From Marinobacterium arenosum (GTDB taxonomy: Bacteria; Pseudomonadota; Gammaproteobacteria; Pseudomonadales; Balneatricaceae), in contig NZ_JAILYN010000016.1 in the NCBI RefSeq assembly GCF_019795155.1, positions 27,489 through 91,488 on the forward strand: DNA of 64,000 bases. The letters are read 5' to 3'. Each line of letters opens with the position of its first letter. Within the stretch, counting starts at the first letter, position 1. This document shows positions 12,603 to 24,867 of this stretch, one piece after another. Under the pieces are notes generated by a model. That model was not told where the DNA came from, ran no database searches, and was given only the letters and a program-made list of their open reading frames with translations. The translations under genes and the position numbers were made by a program.

Positions 12603-13415
12603 ATGAACTTTGATTTTGCGCTGATCCTGGTGGTCGCCACCGGTCTCTGTGGGGCCGTCTGGTTGCTGGATCGCGTCTGGCTGGCGCCGCAACGGCGCCA
12701 GCGGTTGGAAACCGCCCAGGCCCAGGCCGGCGGAAATCTGCCGCAGGAGACTGTCGAACAGCTCAATCGCGAGCCCGGCTGGGTCGATACCGGCAAATCG
12801 ATGTTTCCGGTGCTGGCGGTGGTACTGGTACTGCGCTCATTTCTGATCGAGCCGTTCCAGATCCCGTCCGGCTCGATGCTGCCGACCCTGAATATCGGCG
12901 ACTTCATCCTGGTCAACAAGTACCACTACGGGATTCGGTTGCCGGTGTCGAATACCAAGATCATCCCGATCAACGATCCTAAAAGGGGTGATATCGCGGT
13001 GTTCCGTTATCCGCAGGATCCAAGCGTTAACTATATTAAGAGGGTCGTCGGCCTGCCGGGTGATCGAATCCGCTATATGGACAAGACGCTCTATATCAAT
13101 GGCGAAGCTCAGCCTCAGCAACTGGTTGCCCAGTTGCCGCCGGCCGAACCCCAGCAACTGCTGTTGAATGAAACCCTGGGGGGAGTAAAGCACCGCATCT
13201 ATCAGGACCTGTTCCGGCCGCGGATCGATGGCGAAGTGGAAGTTCCAGAAGGACATTACTTTGTCATGGGCGATAATCGCGATAACAGCAACGACAGTCG
13301 CATGTGGGGCTTCGTGCCGGATGAGCTGCTGGTAGGGAAAGCCTTCGCAGTTTGGGTATACTGGCCGGAGCGCTTCAGCATTCCGGATTTCAGCGAGGCG
13401 CGCTTTATTCAGTGA
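12603..13415 (+). CDS. lepB: Signal peptidase I LepB
   Basis: Cleaves Sec and Tat signal peptides at the outer face of the inner membrane. The 270-residue protein has two N-terminal membrane segments (about 5-25 and 67-84). The catalytic Ser91 is in IPSGSMLPTL and the Lys146 general base is in YIKRVVGLPGD; the late GDNRDNSNDSR motif is also present. The position after lepA and before rnc is conserved. Confidence 0.97.
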   Translation: MNFDFALILVVATGLCGAVWLLDRVWLAPQRRQRLETAQAQAGGNLPQETVEQLNREPGWVDTGKSMFPVLAVVLVLRSFLIEPFQIPSGSMLPTLNIGDFILVNKYHYGIRLPVSNTKIIPINDPKRGDIAVFRYPQDPSVNYIKRVVGLPGDRIRYMDKTLYINGEAQPQQLVAQLPPAEPQQLLLNETLGGVKHRIYQDLFRPRIDGEVEVPEGHYFVMGDNRDNSNDSRMWGFVPDELLVGKAFAVWVYWPERFSIPDFSEARFIQ

Positions 13416-13463
13416 CGGGGATCTCGAAACAGTTTCGAGATGCTCTAACGCTTGGAGGGGGAG

Positions 13464-13838
13464 ATGAGCAAACATCCTGATGGCCAGCGTGGCGCTTCGC
13501 TACTGTCGATCCTGCTGTTTCTGATAGTCGGCGGCATCGCGTTGTCGATGGCGCTGAAACTGTCGCCAGCCTATTTTGAGTTCCGAACCATCGATTCGGT
13601 GCTGACTGCGGTCAGCAATGACCCGAACGAGCTGCGTAAGCCGCTGTCCGGAATCCGGTTGGATTTGACCAAGAAGTTCCGTATCAACCAGATCAAGTTG
13701 CAGCCCGAAGCACTGAAAGTGAGCCGGGACCGCGGAATTATCCGGTTTGATCTTAAATATGAAGTGCGGGTGCCGATGTATTTCAACGTCGATGCGCTCG
13801 TTAAATTTGAAAAGAATTACGAAGCTATAGCACCTTGA
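13464..13838 (+). CDS. DUF4845 membrane-anchored protein
   Basis: 124 residues from the ATG at 13464, which has a strong GGAGGGGGAG ribosome site; an in-frame TTG at 13452 overlaps that site and is unlikely. A single membrane helix at about 12-33 ([22 protein letters not shown]) is followed by a small soluble domain. The family is regularly found between lepB and rnc in gammaproteobacteria; no function is established. Its stop overlaps the rnc start. Confidence 0.85.
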   Translation: MSKHPDGQRGASLLSILLFLIVGGIALSMALKLSPAYFEFRTIDSVLTAVSNDPNELRKPLSGIRLDLTKKFRINQIKLQPEALKVSRDRGIIRFDLKYEVRVPMYFNVDALVKFEKNYEAIAP

Positions 13839-14518
13839 TACGACCGATTGCAGAACTGACCCGCCGGCTGGGTTACCAATTTAAGGATGAATCGCGCTGT
13901 GAGCTGGCGCTCACTCACCGTAGCTGCGGCAAGCGCAATAATGAACGGCTGGAGTTTCTGGGTGACTCGATCCTGAACTTCGTTATTGCCGAGGAGCTGT
14001 TCAGCCGCTTTCCGGAAGCCCGCGAAGGTCAGATGAGCCGATTGCGCGCCCAGCTGGTCAAGGGGGAGACGCTGGCCGAGATCGCCCGCGAGCTGAATCT
14101 GGGGGATTACCTGCGACTGGGCTCCGGCGAGCTGAAGAGCGGCGGTTATCGCCGTGATTCGATTTTGGCCGATGCGGTGGAAGCGCTGATCGGCGCAATC
14201 TATCTGGACAGCGATCAGACGACCGCGCGACGCTTTATTCTCTCCTGGTACCAGCAGCGGCTGGATGGGCTGGACCTTAACGAATCGTTGAAGGATGCCA
14301 AGACCCGGCTGCAGGAGTTTCTGCAATCCCGCCACAAGGCGTTGCCGAACTACGAACTGATCAAGGTGGAAGGTGAGGCGCATGCCCAGACCTTCCATAT
14401 CCAGTGCCATGTCGAGGTGCTGGACGAGGCGACGGTTGGCATCGGCAGCAGTCGCCGCCAGGCGGAGCAGGAGGCGGCCCGCACGGCGCTGCAGAGCCTG
14501 CAGGTAGGTAAGAACTGA
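13835..14518 (+). CDS. rnc: Ribonuclease III
   Basis: Double-strand-specific RNase that processes rRNA and mRNA. The signature [13 protein letters not shown] is at about residue 35, the acidic [16 protein letters not shown] segment follows, and a C-terminal dsRNA-binding domain begins near [11 protein letters not shown]. The start is a TTG that overlaps the DUF4845 stop (TTGA), suggesting translational coupling. 227 residues, the normal length. Confidence 0.97.
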   Translation: MIRPIAELTRRLGYQFKDESRCELALTHRSCGKRNNERLEFLGDSILNFVIAEELFSRFPEAREGQMSRLRAQLVKGETLAEIARELNLGDYLRLGSGELKSGGYRRDSILADAVEALIGAIYLDSDQTTARRFILSWYQQRLDGLDLNESLKDAKTRLQEFLQSRHKALPNYELIKVEGEAHAQTFHIQCHVEVLDEATVGIGSSRRQAEQEAARTALQSLQVGKN

Positions 14519-15453
14519 TGGCCAAAGACCTGTCCCACCTGCTGACGCCGGACAACCCGGATCAGAAATGCGGTTTCGTAGCGATTGTCGGCCGCCCCAA
14601 TGTCGGCAAGTCGACCCTGCTGAACCGGATTCTCGGCCAGAAACTGAGTATCACCTCGCGCAAGCCGCAGACCACCCGTCACCAGATTGTCGGTATCAAG
14701 ACCGAGGGCGATCTGCAGGCGATCTATGTCGATACCCCGGGGATGCACAAGACCGAAACCAAGGCGCTGAACCGCTACATGAACCGGGCGGCCAGCGAAG
14801 CACTGCGTGGTGTCGACCTGGTGGTGTTCATTATCGACCGTACCGCCTGGACCGAAGAGGACCAGCTGGTACTGGACAAGCTCAAGTTTGCCAGTTGTCC
14901 GGTGATCCTGGCGGTCAACAAGGTCGATCAGCTGACCGACAAGGCCAGCCTGCTGCCGCAGCTGCAAAAGCTGGCCGAGAAGAGGGAGTTTGCCGGCATC
15001 GTGCCGATGTCGGCCAAGCATGGTCACAACGTCGATCAGCTGGAAGCGCTGGTGGAGCAGCACCTGCCACAGGGCGTGCACATGTACGACGAGGATCAGC
15101 TGACCGACCGCAGCTCGCGCTTCGTCTGCTCTGAGATCGTGCGCGAGAAGCTGATGCGCAACCTCGGCGACGAGGTGCCCTACGGTACCACCGTCGAGAT
15201 CGAGGAGTTCTACTACGACGAGGACGGCCTGCTGGTGATCAGCGCGTTGATCCTGGTCGAGCGCGACAGCCAGAAGCGGATCGTGATCGGCGACAAGGGC
15301 AGCCGGATGAAGACCATCGGCCGCGATGCCCGTAAGGACATGGAAGCGATGTTCGATACCCAGGTGATGCTGAACCTGTGGGTCAAGGTGCGGCGCGGCT
15401 GGGCTGACGACGAGCGGGCACTACGTAGCCTCGGGTACGACGACCTCGACTGA
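14518..15453 (+). CDS. era: GTPase Era
   Basis: Essential GTPase for 16S rRNA maturation and 30S assembly. P-loop GRPNVGKST, switch region [18 protein letters not shown] and the C-terminal KH domain ([21 protein letters not shown]) are all visible. 311 residues. It overlaps the rnc stop by one base (TGATG). Confidence 0.98.
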   Translation: MAKDLSHLLTPDNPDQKCGFVAIVGRPNVGKSTLLNRILGQKLSITSRKPQTTRHQIVGIKTEGDLQAIYVDTPGMHKTETKALNRYMNRAASEALRGVDLVVFIIDRTAWTEEDQLVLDKLKFASCPVILAVNKVDQLTDKASLLPQLQKLAEKREFAGIVPMSAKHGHNVDQLEALVEQHLPQGVHMYDEDQLTDRSSRFVCSEIVREKLMRNLGDEVPYGTTVEIEEFYYDEDGLLVISALILVERDSQKRIVIGDKGSRMKTIGRDARKDMEAMFDTQVMLNLWVKVRRGWADDERALRSLGYDDLD

Positions 15454-15468
15454 CGGCGGGTTGGCCCG

Positions 15469-16167
15469 ATGGATTACCGGATGGAGGGGCAGGCGGCCTA
15501 CGTGCTGCACAGTCGCCCCTATCGCGATACCAGCCTGCTGGTCGATTTCTTCACTCTCGAACATGGCAAGTGCAGTGCGGTGGTGCAGGGCGCCCGTCGG
15601 CCCAACTCCCGGCTGCGCGCCACCATCCAGCCGTTCGTGCCGCTGCAGATCGGCTGGCGCGGCCGCCAGGATCTGAAAACCATGAGCGGCGCCGAGCCGG
15701 TCGGTCAGATGCTGTTCCTGACCGGCTCGGCGCTGATCTGCGGGCTCTACGTCAACGAGTTGCTGGAGCGGGTGCTGCAGCCGTTCGAACCCCATCCCAA
15801 GCTGTTTGTTTACTACCAGTACGTGCTCACCGAACTGGCGGCGGCGCAGGATATCGAAGGCGCCTTGCGTACCTTCGAGCACCGGCTGCTCGGCGAGATG
15901 GGCTACGGGCTGGACCTCGACCGCATCGACCCGGCCGGCCACTATCGCTACCGGGCCGGCCAGGGCTTGGTGCCGCTCGGCCGGCCGCCGCAGAAGCCCG
16001 ATATGTACTATTTCACCGGAAACCAGTTGCAGGCGATAGGGCAGGATCATTATGCTTCTGCCGAAGTGCGCCGGGCCGCCAAGCGCCTGATGCGGCTGGC
16101 GATCGAACAGCTGCTGGGCGATAAACCGCTGCGCAGCCGAGAACTGTTCCTGAAGCTCAAGGAGTAA
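15469..16167 (+). CDS. recO: DNA repair protein RecO
   Basis: A 232-residue RecO: N-terminal OB fold (AYVLHSRPYRDTSLLVDFFTLEHGKCSAVVQGARRPNS) and a helical C-terminal domain ending in LRSRELFLKLKE. It acts with RecR to load RecA on SSB-coated DNA. The cysteines of the zinc site seen in many bacterial RecO proteins are missing, as in other gammaproteobacterial forms. Gene order era-recO-pdxJ is conserved. Confidence 0.95.
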   Translation: MDYRMEGQAAYVLHSRPYRDTSLLVDFFTLEHGKCSAVVQGARRPNSRLRATIQPFVPLQIGWRGRQDLKTMSGAEPVGQMLFLTGSALICGLYVNELLERVLQPFEPHPKLFVYYQYVLTELAAAQDIEGALRTFEHRLLGEMGYGLDLDRIDPAGHYRYRAGQGLVPLGRPPQKPDMYYFTGNQLQAIGQDHYASAEVRRAAKRLMRLAIEQLLGDKPLRSRELFLKLKE

Positions 16168-16170
16168 GCC

Positions 16171-16920
16171 GTGATTGAACCGAGTCGCCTGCTGTTAGGT
16201 GTCAATATCGACCATGTCGCCACGTTGCGTCAGGCCCGCGGAACCCGTTATCCGGATCCGGTGCAGGCGGCAGCGATCTGCGAGGAGGCCGGCGCCGACG
16301 GCATCACCATCCACCTGCGTGAGGACCGGCGCCATATCCTGGATCGCGACGTGTTCCTGCTGAAGGAGACCTTGCAGACCCGGATGAACCTGGAGATGGC
16401 AGTCACCGAAGAGATGCTGGCGATCGCCGAGCAGGTCAAGCCGGCCCACTGCTGCCTGGTGCCAGAGAAGCGCGAAGAGCTGACCACCGAGGGCGGTCTG
16501 GATGTGGTCGGCAATGAGGACAAGATCCGCGAAGCCTGCGACCGGCTGGCGGCGGCGGGCATCGAGGTGTCGCTGTTCATCGACCCGGAACCGGCCCAGA
16601 TCGACGCCACCCTGCGCTGCGGTGCGCCGGTGATCGAGCTGCACACCGGTGCTTATGCCGATGCCGAGAGCAGCGAGGAGCAGATCGCCGAACTGGAGCG
16701 GATCCGTGATGCCGCCCGCTACGCCCATGATCGCGACCTGATCGTCAACGCTGGCCACGGCCTGCACTATCACAACGTCGAGCAGATTGCCGAGATCCCG
16801 CACCTCAACGAATTGAACATCGGCCACGGCCTGATCGCCCGCGCGCTGTTCGTCGGCTTGAAAGAGGCGGTGGTCGAGATGCGCAAGCTGATGCTGGATG
16901 CCCAGGCCCGGATCCGATGA
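16171..16920 (+). CDS. pdxJ: Pyridoxine 5'-phosphate synthase PdxJ
   Basis: Condenses 1-deoxyxylulose 5-phosphate with 3-amino-1-hydroxyacetone phosphate in the DXP-dependent vitamin B6 pathway. The TIM-barrel protein has [18 protein letters not shown] at the N-terminus, [31 protein letters not shown] and the late HGLHYHNV and [15 protein letters not shown] segments. 249 residues with a GTG start. Its end overlaps acpS by four bases. Confidence 0.97.
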   Translation: MIEPSRLLLGVNIDHVATLRQARGTRYPDPVQAAAICEEAGADGITIHLREDRRHILDRDVFLLKETLQTRMNLEMAVTEEMLAIAEQVKPAHCCLVPEKREELTTEGGLDVVGNEDKIREACDRLAAAGIEVSLFIDPEPAQIDATLRCGAPVIELHTGAYADAESSEEQIAELERIRDAARYAHDRDLIVNAGHGLHYHNVEQIAEIPHLNELNIGHGLIARALFVGLKEAVVEMRKLMLDAQARIR

Positions 16921-17312
16921 TCGCCGGAGTCGGCACCGATATTATCGAGATTGCGCGCATCGCCAAGGCGATCGCGCGCACCCCCCGCCTGCCGGAGCGC
17001 ATCCTGACCCCGGCTGAATTGCCGCGCTACCAGACCAGCAAAGACCAGCCCCGTTTCCTGGCCAAGCGGTTCGCCGCCAAGGAAGCCGCCGCCAAGGCGC
17101 TGGGTACCGGCATCGGTCGCGGCGTCAGCTGGCAGCATCTGGAGATCGGCCACAACGGCGACGGCCAGCCGCAACTGAGCCTCAGTGGCGGCGCTGCCCT
17201 GCGTGCCGGCCAACTCGGCATCCGCCGGCTACACCTCTCTTACAGCGATGAAAAACAGCTGGTGATTGCTTTTGTGGTCGCTGAGCGGGGACCGCTAAAC
17301 GAGCAGGACTGA
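16917..17312 (+). CDS. acpS: Holo-[acyl-carrier-protein] synthase AcpS
   Basis: Attaches 4'-phosphopantetheine from CoA to the acyl carrier protein. N-terminal [12 protein letters not shown] and the [18 protein letters not shown] motif carry the metal-binding Asp and Glu of the family. 131 residues, coupled to pdxJ through ATGA. This is the last gene of the housekeeping run. Confidence 0.96.
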   Translation: MIAGVGTDIIEIARIAKAIARTPRLPERILTPAELPRYQTSKDQPRFLAKRFAAKEAAAKALGTGIGRGVSWQHLEIGHNGDGQPQLSLSGGAALRAGQLGIRRLHLSYSDEKQLVIAFVVAERGPLNEQD

Positions 17313-17317
17313 GCCCT

Positions 17318-17585
17318 GTAGCATAGGGCTCCGACCGCGACAGGTCTTGGCGTGGTCGGAAGGCGTCGCCCTCGGAGCGGGCTGCCACGATGCACGGCCC
17401 CTGTAGCAGCGGGCTCCGACCGCGACCTTCGTTAGTTCTTTCGAAGTCCGTGATTGTCGCCCTCGGAGCGGGCTGCTACGACGCACGGAACCCTGTAGCA
17501 GCGGGCTCCGACCGCGACCGCCACTTGGCACGGTCCGCGGCTGTCACCCCTCGGTACCCAAGGTGCATTCCAAGCGGACTGCTAC
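17318..17585 (+). repeat. REP cluster 2 after acpS
   Basis: Six alternating REP hairpins: three direct copies headed by GTAG and ending CGCGAC, each followed by an inverted partner. The last inverted unit has the long-loop form. The first copy is mutated in the stem. The cluster begins immediately behind the acpS stop. Confidence 0.9.
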
Positions 17586-17904
17586 CAATCAATTGCCATC
17601 ACACTGGGCAATCCGGTTCGGCTAACCTCTGCCGCTTGAAACTTTCCGCTTACAGCTTCCCATATAACTTCCGTCCCGATAACTGTGCGCAGGCGCACAG
17701 ATTTACCCGGACAAGTGGTGTAGGATCCGTTTTTTTGATAGATTTCGCAGGCCTTTAAGGGGCATCTGTTGGCAGGAAGCCAGCTGGAATGTGATCTGTA
17801 TGCATCGGACGCAACCCGCCTCCCGGCCAACGGATACGCGAATCGCCTTGGTTTAAGTCGCTGTAACCGGCTGCACCTGAACGTTAACTCGACCGAGATA
17901 CTTT
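17586..17904 (+). other. Gene-free leader of the type I secretion operon
   Basis: No credible gene. It should contain the promoter of the secretion operon. A TGTGATCT half-site at 17790-17797 resembles half of a CRP site, but the second half is poor. A T run at 17730-17736 lacks a clear stem before it. Confidence 0.4.
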
Positions 17905-19797
<1,893 letters not shown>

Positions 19798-19815
19798 TCA
19801 GAGAGGTAGCAGAGA

Positions 19816-21138
19816 GTGACAGAGGCAGTGGGTAACCAGATGACGCAAGCGCAAGTCGTTGAAACCAATGATATGCCGATCCGTGCGATCGGCTTCACCA
19901 TCCTGTTCCTGGTGTTCGGTGTGTTCGGCAGCTGGGCCGCCTTGGCACCGCTGGACAGTGCCGCACTGGCGCCGGGTGTGGTGACGGTCAAGAACTATCG
20001 CAAGACGGTACAACACCTGGAGGGCGGGATCGTTAAGGAGATCCTGGTGCGTGACGGCGTACAGGTGCAGGCCGGCGATCTGCTGCTGGTGCTGGATGAT
20101 ACCCAGGCGCGGGCGGAACAGGAGATCCTGCGCGGCCAGCATATGGCTGCCAAGGCGTTGGAAGCGCGGCTGATTGCGGAACGTGATGGACTGGAAACGG
20201 TGGCCTATCCGGATCTGCTGCTGGTTGACGACGCTCGTGCCCGTGAGGCGATGGAGAACGAGAATCAGCAGTTCAATGCCCGCAAACAGCAGCGTGAAGG
20301 CGAGATCGAGGTGCTGGAACAGCGTGTCGGCCAGCTGGAGACCCAGAGCCGTGGTCTCGATGCGCTGATCCGCAGTAAGCGCCAACTGGTTGCCTCCTAT
20401 GATGAAGAGATTGGCGACAACAAGGCACTGCTGTCGCAGGGTTACGTCGACAAGCAGCGTTTGCGCGACGGTGAACGTCGCAAAGCGACACTGATTGGTG
20501 AGATCGCCGAGCACCAGTCCTCCCAGGCGGGCATCAAGGTCAAGATCGGCGAAACCCGTTTGCAGATCCTGCAGTTGAACAAAGAGTTCCGCTCCGAGGT
20601 GGTCAACCAGCTGACCGAGACCCAGACCCGTGTCTTTGACCTGCAGGAGCGGATCGCGGCGATCTCCGACCGAGTTCGCCGCTCTGAAGTGACCGCGCCG
20701 GTAGCCGGCATGGTACTGGGGATGGAGATCCACACCGTGGGCGGCGTTATCTCGCCGGGGCGGCCGATCCTGGATATCGTGCCCGATAACGAAGAATTGA
20801 TCGTCGAAGCCCAGGTATCGCCGAACGATATCGACCGGGTCGCGCCGGGCCTGACCGCCGATATCCGCTTCAGTGCCTTCAAGAGCGCGACCACCCCGGT
20901 AATCGAGGGCCGTCTGCTCAACCTGTCGGCCGACCGGCTGGTCAATGAGGAGACCGGCATGCCGTATTACCTGGCCCGGGTCGAAGTGACTGAAGAGGGC
21001 CGACAGCTGTTGGGTGACTTGAAGCTGGTGCCGGGCATGCCGGCCGAGGTGCTGATCAATACCGGTGCCCGTACCCTGCTGGAATACCTGGTACAGCCTG
21101 CCACCAATGCCTTTGCCCGTTCGATGATCGAGGACTGA
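19816..21138 (+). CDS. Type I secretion membrane fusion protein (HlyD family)
   Basis: A 440-residue periplasmic adaptor. A short cytoplasmic N-terminus and one membrane helix (about 27-48, GFTILFLVFGVFGSWAALAPL) precede the lipoyl half VQHLEGGIVKEILVRDGVQVQAGD. A long coiled coil (about 115-285) and a beta-barrel part (VPDNEELIVEAQVSPNDIDRV) follow. It bridges the ABC pump and TolC. The start is GTG at 19816 or the ATG at 19840. The gene follows the ABC gene by 18 bp. Confidence 0.94.
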   Translation: MTEAVGNQMTQAQVVETNDMPIRAIGFTILFLVFGVFGSWAALAPLDSAALAPGVVTVKNYRKTVQHLEGGIVKEILVRDGVQVQAGDLLLVLDDTQARAEQEILRGQHMAAKALEARLIAERDGLETVAYPDLLLVDDARAREAMENENQQFNARKQQREGEIEVLEQRVGQLETQSRGLDALIRSKRQLVASYDEEIGDNKALLSQGYVDKQRLRDGERRKATLIGEIAEHQSSQAGIKVKIGETRLQILQLNKEFRSEVVNQLTETQTRVFDLQERIAAISDRVRRSEVTAPVAGMVLGMEIHTVGGVISPGRPILDIVPDNEELIVEAQVSPNDIDRVAPGLTADIRFSAFKSATTPVIEGRLLNLSADRLVNEETGMPYYLARVEVTEEGRQLLGDLKLVPGMPAEVLINTGARTLLEYLVQPATNAFARSMIED

Positions 21139-21147
21139 TAGGACATC

Positions 21148-22458
21148 ATGCGTAAGTCCCTGTTTACCGCCGTTTGTGCCGCACTCATCTCGATGCCGGC
21201 ACAGGCGGTCAGCCTGCTGGAACTGTACAACGAAACCATCGATGCCGATCCGCGACTGCTCAGGTCGGCGGCCCAGGTGAACGTGGGCGAAGCCCAGTCC
21301 GAGCAGGCGTTCGGTGCTCTGTTGCCGCAGGTCTCGATGCAAGGCACGCTGACCGACACCAAGCGTGACGTGATCGATAGCGGCTCCTCCGACAGCTTCA
21401 AGGGCGAGAAGTACAGCCTGGTGGTCCAGCAGCCGCTGTTCGACAAGAGCAAGTGGGAGAACAACGAACGCTACGACTACCTGGCGCAGCAGCGTGTCGA
21501 GCAGTTCAACGAGACCAAGGCCCTGGTGGCGGTGGACGTGGTCACCCGTTACATGGAAACGCTGGCCGCGCAGGATAACCTGCAGCTGATTCGAGCCGAG
21601 CGGGAGGCCACCGCCAAGCAGCTGGCCCAGTTGCGTTCCCGTTACGAGCGCCAGCTGGCGGTGGTGACCGATGTGCTGGAGGTCGAGGCTCGGCTGGATG
21701 GTATCGATGCCGACGAGATCGCTGCCCGCAACAAGGTCAGCATCGCCCGCGAGGCGCTGTCCGAGCTGGTCGGCCACCCGATCGAGGGCGAACTGGAACG
21801 GCTGCAGGACCAGATCGACTACGTCGAAAACGGCATGTCGCTGGAACAGTGGATTGCCGACGGCCTGAAAAACAACCCGACCCTGGCATCCCTCCAGCAG
21901 GAGATCGAGGCAGCCCGTGCCTCCGTACGCCAGGCGCGCGCCGGACACCTGCCGACACTGTCGATGCAGCTCAGCGCGCAGAAAAGCGATATCGGCTTTG
22001 AGAACTCCTCGGCGCCACGCACCGAGACCTACGTTGCCGCGTTGAACTTCTCGATGCCGCTCTACAGCGGCGGCAGTACCAGTGCCCGGGTGGACGAGAT
22101 GCACGGGCAGTTGGTGGTCAGCCAGCAGACCTACGAAGAGGAGAAGCGCAAGTTCCTGAAGGAGATCCGCGAGGCCTACCTGAATACCGAAGCCAGCTGG
22201 GCGCGGACCCGGGCGGCGCACAAGGCGGTGCTGTCGGCGCGCAAGTCTCATGAAGCGATGCAGCGCGGTTTCGAATACGGCACCGTCACCGTGGTCGATG
22301 TACTGGACGCGCTGCGTGAACAGTACCGCTTTACCCGCGATTTCAAGCAGTCCCAGTACGACTTCGTTATCTATCGGATGCAGTTGCTGCAGAAGAGCGG
22401 CAGCCTGACCGAAGCCGATATCCGGATGGTCAACCAGTGGCTTGAGGCGCAGGGGTGA
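21148..22458 (+). CDS. TolC-family outer membrane channel of the type I system
   Basis: A 436-residue outer membrane efflux protein with a Sec signal (cleavage near AQA at about 18-20). Two repeats of the TolC alpha-barrel fold are visible: the YNETIDADPRLLRSAAQVNVGEAQ start, central PLYSGG and the late GTVTVVDVLDALREQYRF typical of the family. It completes the ABC-HlyD-TolC operon. It ends 10 bp before the first glycosyltransferase, so secretion and glycan genes may be co-transcribed. Confidence 0.95.
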   Translation: MRKSLFTAVCAALISMPAQAVSLLELYNETIDADPRLLRSAAQVNVGEAQSEQAFGALLPQVSMQGTLTDTKRDVIDSGSSDSFKGEKYSLVVQQPLFDKSKWENNERYDYLAQQRVEQFNETKALVAVDVVTRYMETLAAQDNLQLIRAEREATAKQLAQLRSRYERQLAVVTDVLEVEARLDGIDADEIAARNKVSIAREALSELVGHPIEGELERLQDQIDYVENGMSLEQWIADGLKNNPTLASLQQEIEAARASVRQARAGHLPTLSMQLSAQKSDIGFENSSAPRTETYVAALNFSMPLYSGGSTSARVDEMHGQLVVSQQTYEEEKRKFLKEIREAYLNTEASWARTRAAHKAVLSARKSHEAMQRGFEYGTVTVVDVLDALREQYRFTRDFKQSQYDFVIYRMQLLQKSGSLTEADIRMVNQWLEAQG

Positions 22459-22468
22459 GCTGCCGCTG

Positions 22469-23590
22469 ATGCCCCAGATTCTGCACGTCTTCAAGACCGG
22501 CTATCCGAAATCGTTCGGCGGCGTCGAGCAGGTTATCTACCAGCTGGCGCTGAGCACCTGTCAGCAGGGATTCGGCCATGAGGTGCTGATTCTGCACGAT
22601 GGCCCGGAATACGAGCTGCACCAGCGGCCCGAAGCCCGGGTGCACTGCGTACCGGCCAGCCTGGACCTGCTCTCCACGCCGATGAGCTGGGCCTATCTGC
22701 GTCACTATCGGCAGCTGGCCCGGCGGGCCGACCTGATCCACTACCACTTTCCCTATCCGTTTGCCGACCTGGCGCATTGCCTGTTCAATTCGGGCAAGCC
22801 GTCGCTGGTGACCTATCACAGCGATGTGGTCAAGCAGAAGATCGCCAAGCGGCTGTATGCGCCGCTGATGCACCGCTTTCTGGGCTCGGTGGAGCGGATC
22901 GTGGCCACCTCCGACAACTACGTGGCCAGCAGCGAGGTGCTGCAACGTTATCGCGACAAGACCCACGTGGTGCCGCTGGGCATCGACGAAGCCAGTTATC
23001 CGCGGCCCGACGAGTCACGGGGTGAGCAATGGCGCAAGCGGGTTGGCCAGGGTTTCTTCTTCTTTATCGGCGCGTTGCGTTACTACAAGGGGTTGCACGT
23101 GCTGATCGAAGCGGCCCGCCAGACCGGTTTGCCGGTGGTGATCGGTGGTGCCGGCGGCATCGAGTCGGATCTGCGCCAGCAGGCGGCGGGGCTGGATAAT
23201 ATCCACTGGACCGGCTTTCTGTCCGAGGAGGATAAGGCGGCCCTGTTCAGGCTGTCCGGTGCCTTCGTGTTCCCCTCGCATCTGCGCTCGGAAGCGTTCG
23301 GCGTCGGCCTTCTGGAGGCGGCGATGCACGGCAAGCCGATGATCAGCACCGATATCGGCACCGGCACCAACTTCGTGAATCAGCACGACGAGACCGGGTT
23401 GGTGGTGGCGCCGGATGATCCGGCAGCATTGGCGCAGGCGATGCGGCAGCTGGCCGGGGAGCCGGTGCAGGCCGAGCGCTTCGCGCTGTCGGCGCGTAAG
23501 CGCTACGAGGCGCTCTTCACCGCTCAGCGGATGGGGGATGCCTACAGAGAACACTACCTGCAGCTGATTGGGCGTTCGGCAGACGAATGA
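22469..23590 (+). CDS. Glycosyltransferase, GT4 family
   Basis: 373 residues from the ATG at 22469; a longer frame from an upstream TTG adds nine unlikely residues. The N-terminal domain opens with ILHVFKTGYPKSFGGVEQVIYQLAL, the usual glycine motif of GT-B enzymes. The C-terminal domain has the sugar-nucleotide site pattern RSEAFGVGLLEAAMHGKPMISTDIGTG with the E-x7-E arrangement. It is likely to add a hexose from a nucleotide sugar to a growing surface polysaccharide. First gene of the glycan cluster. Confidence 0.9.
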   Translation: MPQILHVFKTGYPKSFGGVEQVIYQLALSTCQQGFGHEVLILHDGPEYELHQRPEARVHCVPASLDLLSTPMSWAYLRHYRQLARRADLIHYHFPYPFADLAHCLFNSGKPSLVTYHSDVVKQKIAKRLYAPLMHRFLGSVERIVATSDNYVASSEVLQRYRDKTHVVPLGIDEASYPRPDESRGEQWRKRVGQGFFFFIGALRYYKGLHVLIEAARQTGLPVVIGGAGGIESDLRQQAAGLDNIHWTGFLSEEDKAALFRLSGAFVFPSHLRSEAFGVGLLEAAMHGKPMISTDIGTGTNFVNQHDETGLVVAPDDPAALAQAMRQLAGEPVQAERFALSARKRYEALFTAQRMGDAYREHYLQLIGRSADE

Positions 23591-23664
23591 AATTCAGTGG
23601 TGAGTCATGGAGCACTCATCAGTATTGTTTCCCGCTCCATCTTTGACCGAATGACTGACGTGAA

Positions 23665-24864
23665 ATGAAGATCATTACCAACGTGGCATCGCTTATGCCC
23701 CCGTTGACCGGTATCGGACACTACACCCGGGAACTGCTTTCGTTCCTGCTTACGCATCCGGAGGTCGAGGATATTCGGGGGATGTCGCCGGTTAAATGGT
23801 ATGAACGGGAACAGTTGGCGACGTTACTGGAGCCTGATTCGAGCTGCGCCGGTTCTGACAGCGAACCCGCCAAGCGATTATTGCGCCAATCGATCCGTGG
23901 CCAGCTGGTGAAGGTCGCCCGGCGGGTGCCGTTCGCCCGGCGCGCCAAGCAGCTGCTGGCCGAGCGTACCGCCCGGCGCCGTGCCGCCGAGTGCGATGGC
24001 TATCTGTATTGGGAACCGAACTACCTGCTATTGCCGGTGAGCAATCCGGCAATCACCACCGTTCATGACCTGTCCCATATGGTTTATCCGCAGTTCCACC
24101 CCGCAGAGCGGGTAAAGCTGCTGGATCAGCAGCTGGGAAACAGCTTGCGGCAGGCGAAACGGGTGGTGGCGGTATCCGAGTATACCCGCCTGCAAATTGA
24201 GCAGGCGTTCGATATCCCGGCAGCGGAGATCGCCCTGGTGCCGCCTGCGGTCGGCGATCCGTTTCGCCTGCCGCATTCGACAGAGGCATTGGCTGGTGCA
24301 CGGCAGCGCTACGGCCTGCCTGATCAGTACGTACTATCTGTCGGTACACTGGAGCCGCGCAAGAATGTCGAAGGGCTGATCCAGGCCTACGCGGCCTTGC
24401 CGGCTGCTCTGCGGCAGGGGTTCCCGCTGGTGCTGGTAGGCGCCAAGGGCTGGATGACCGAGAAGCTTGAAGCGCTGCTGGCTCCGATGCTCAAGCGGGG
24501 CGAGGTGATTCGGCTGGGTTACGTTGCCCAGCAGGACCTGCCGTTGATCTACGCGGCGGCCAGCTGTATGGGATACGTCTCGTATTTCGAGGGGTTTGGC
24601 ATGCCGATCGCCGAAGCGATGGCGTCCGGTACGGCGGTCATCACCTCCAACACCAGTTCGATGCCGGAAGTCGCTGGCGGCGCAGCACGGCTGGTGGATC
24701 CAAGCGATTGTGATGACATCAGCCAAGCCCTGTTGACCGTACTCGAAGATGATCGGCTACGCCGGGAGATGGAACAGCGCGGGCGTGACATCGCCAGCCA
24801 ATATACCTGGCAACGTTCCGGCGAAACCCTGTTGACGGAGTTCAAGCGACTGGCCCAAGCCTGA
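23665..24864 (+). CDS. Glycosyltransferase, GT4 family (mannosyltransferase-like)
   Basis: 399 residues. N-terminal TNVASLMPPLTGIGHYTRELL is characteristic of GT4 mannosyl- or rhamnosyltransferases. The C-terminal Rossmann domain has SVGTLEPRKNVEGLIQAYA, LVGAKGW and FEGFGMPIAEAMASGTAVITSNTSSMPEVAGGAA. The position in a Wzm/Wzt cluster suggests it builds the exported polysaccharide. The exact sugar cannot be read from the sequence. Confidence 0.9.
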   Translation: MKIITNVASLMPPLTGIGHYTRELLSFLLTHPEVEDIRGMSPVKWYEREQLATLLEPDSSCAGSDSEPAKRLLRQSIRGQLVKVARRVPFARRAKQLLAERTARRRAAECDGYLYWEPNYLLLPVSNPAITTVHDLSHMVYPQFHPAERVKLLDQQLGNSLRQAKRVVAVSEYTRLQIEQAFDIPAAEIALVPPAVGDPFRLPHSTEALAGARQRYGLPDQYVLSVGTLEPRKNVEGLIQAYAALPAALRQGFPLVLVGAKGWMTEKLEALLAPMLKRGEVIRLGYVAQQDLPLIYAAASCMGYVSYFEGFGMPIAEAMASGTAVITSNTSSMPEVAGGAARLVDPSDCDDISQALLTVLEDDRLRREMEQRGRDIASQYTWQRSGETLLTEFKRLAQA

Positions 24865-24867
24865 AGA

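Noticed and set aside
17790..17806. CRP site before the type I secretion operon
   Set aside because: Only the left half (TGTGA) is good; the right half does not match TCACA.
19798..22494. An 898-codon minus-strand frame opposite hlyD and tolC
   Set aside because: It is a shadow of high-GC codon use in two clear secretion genes; the product is His/Gln/Leu-rich nonsense.
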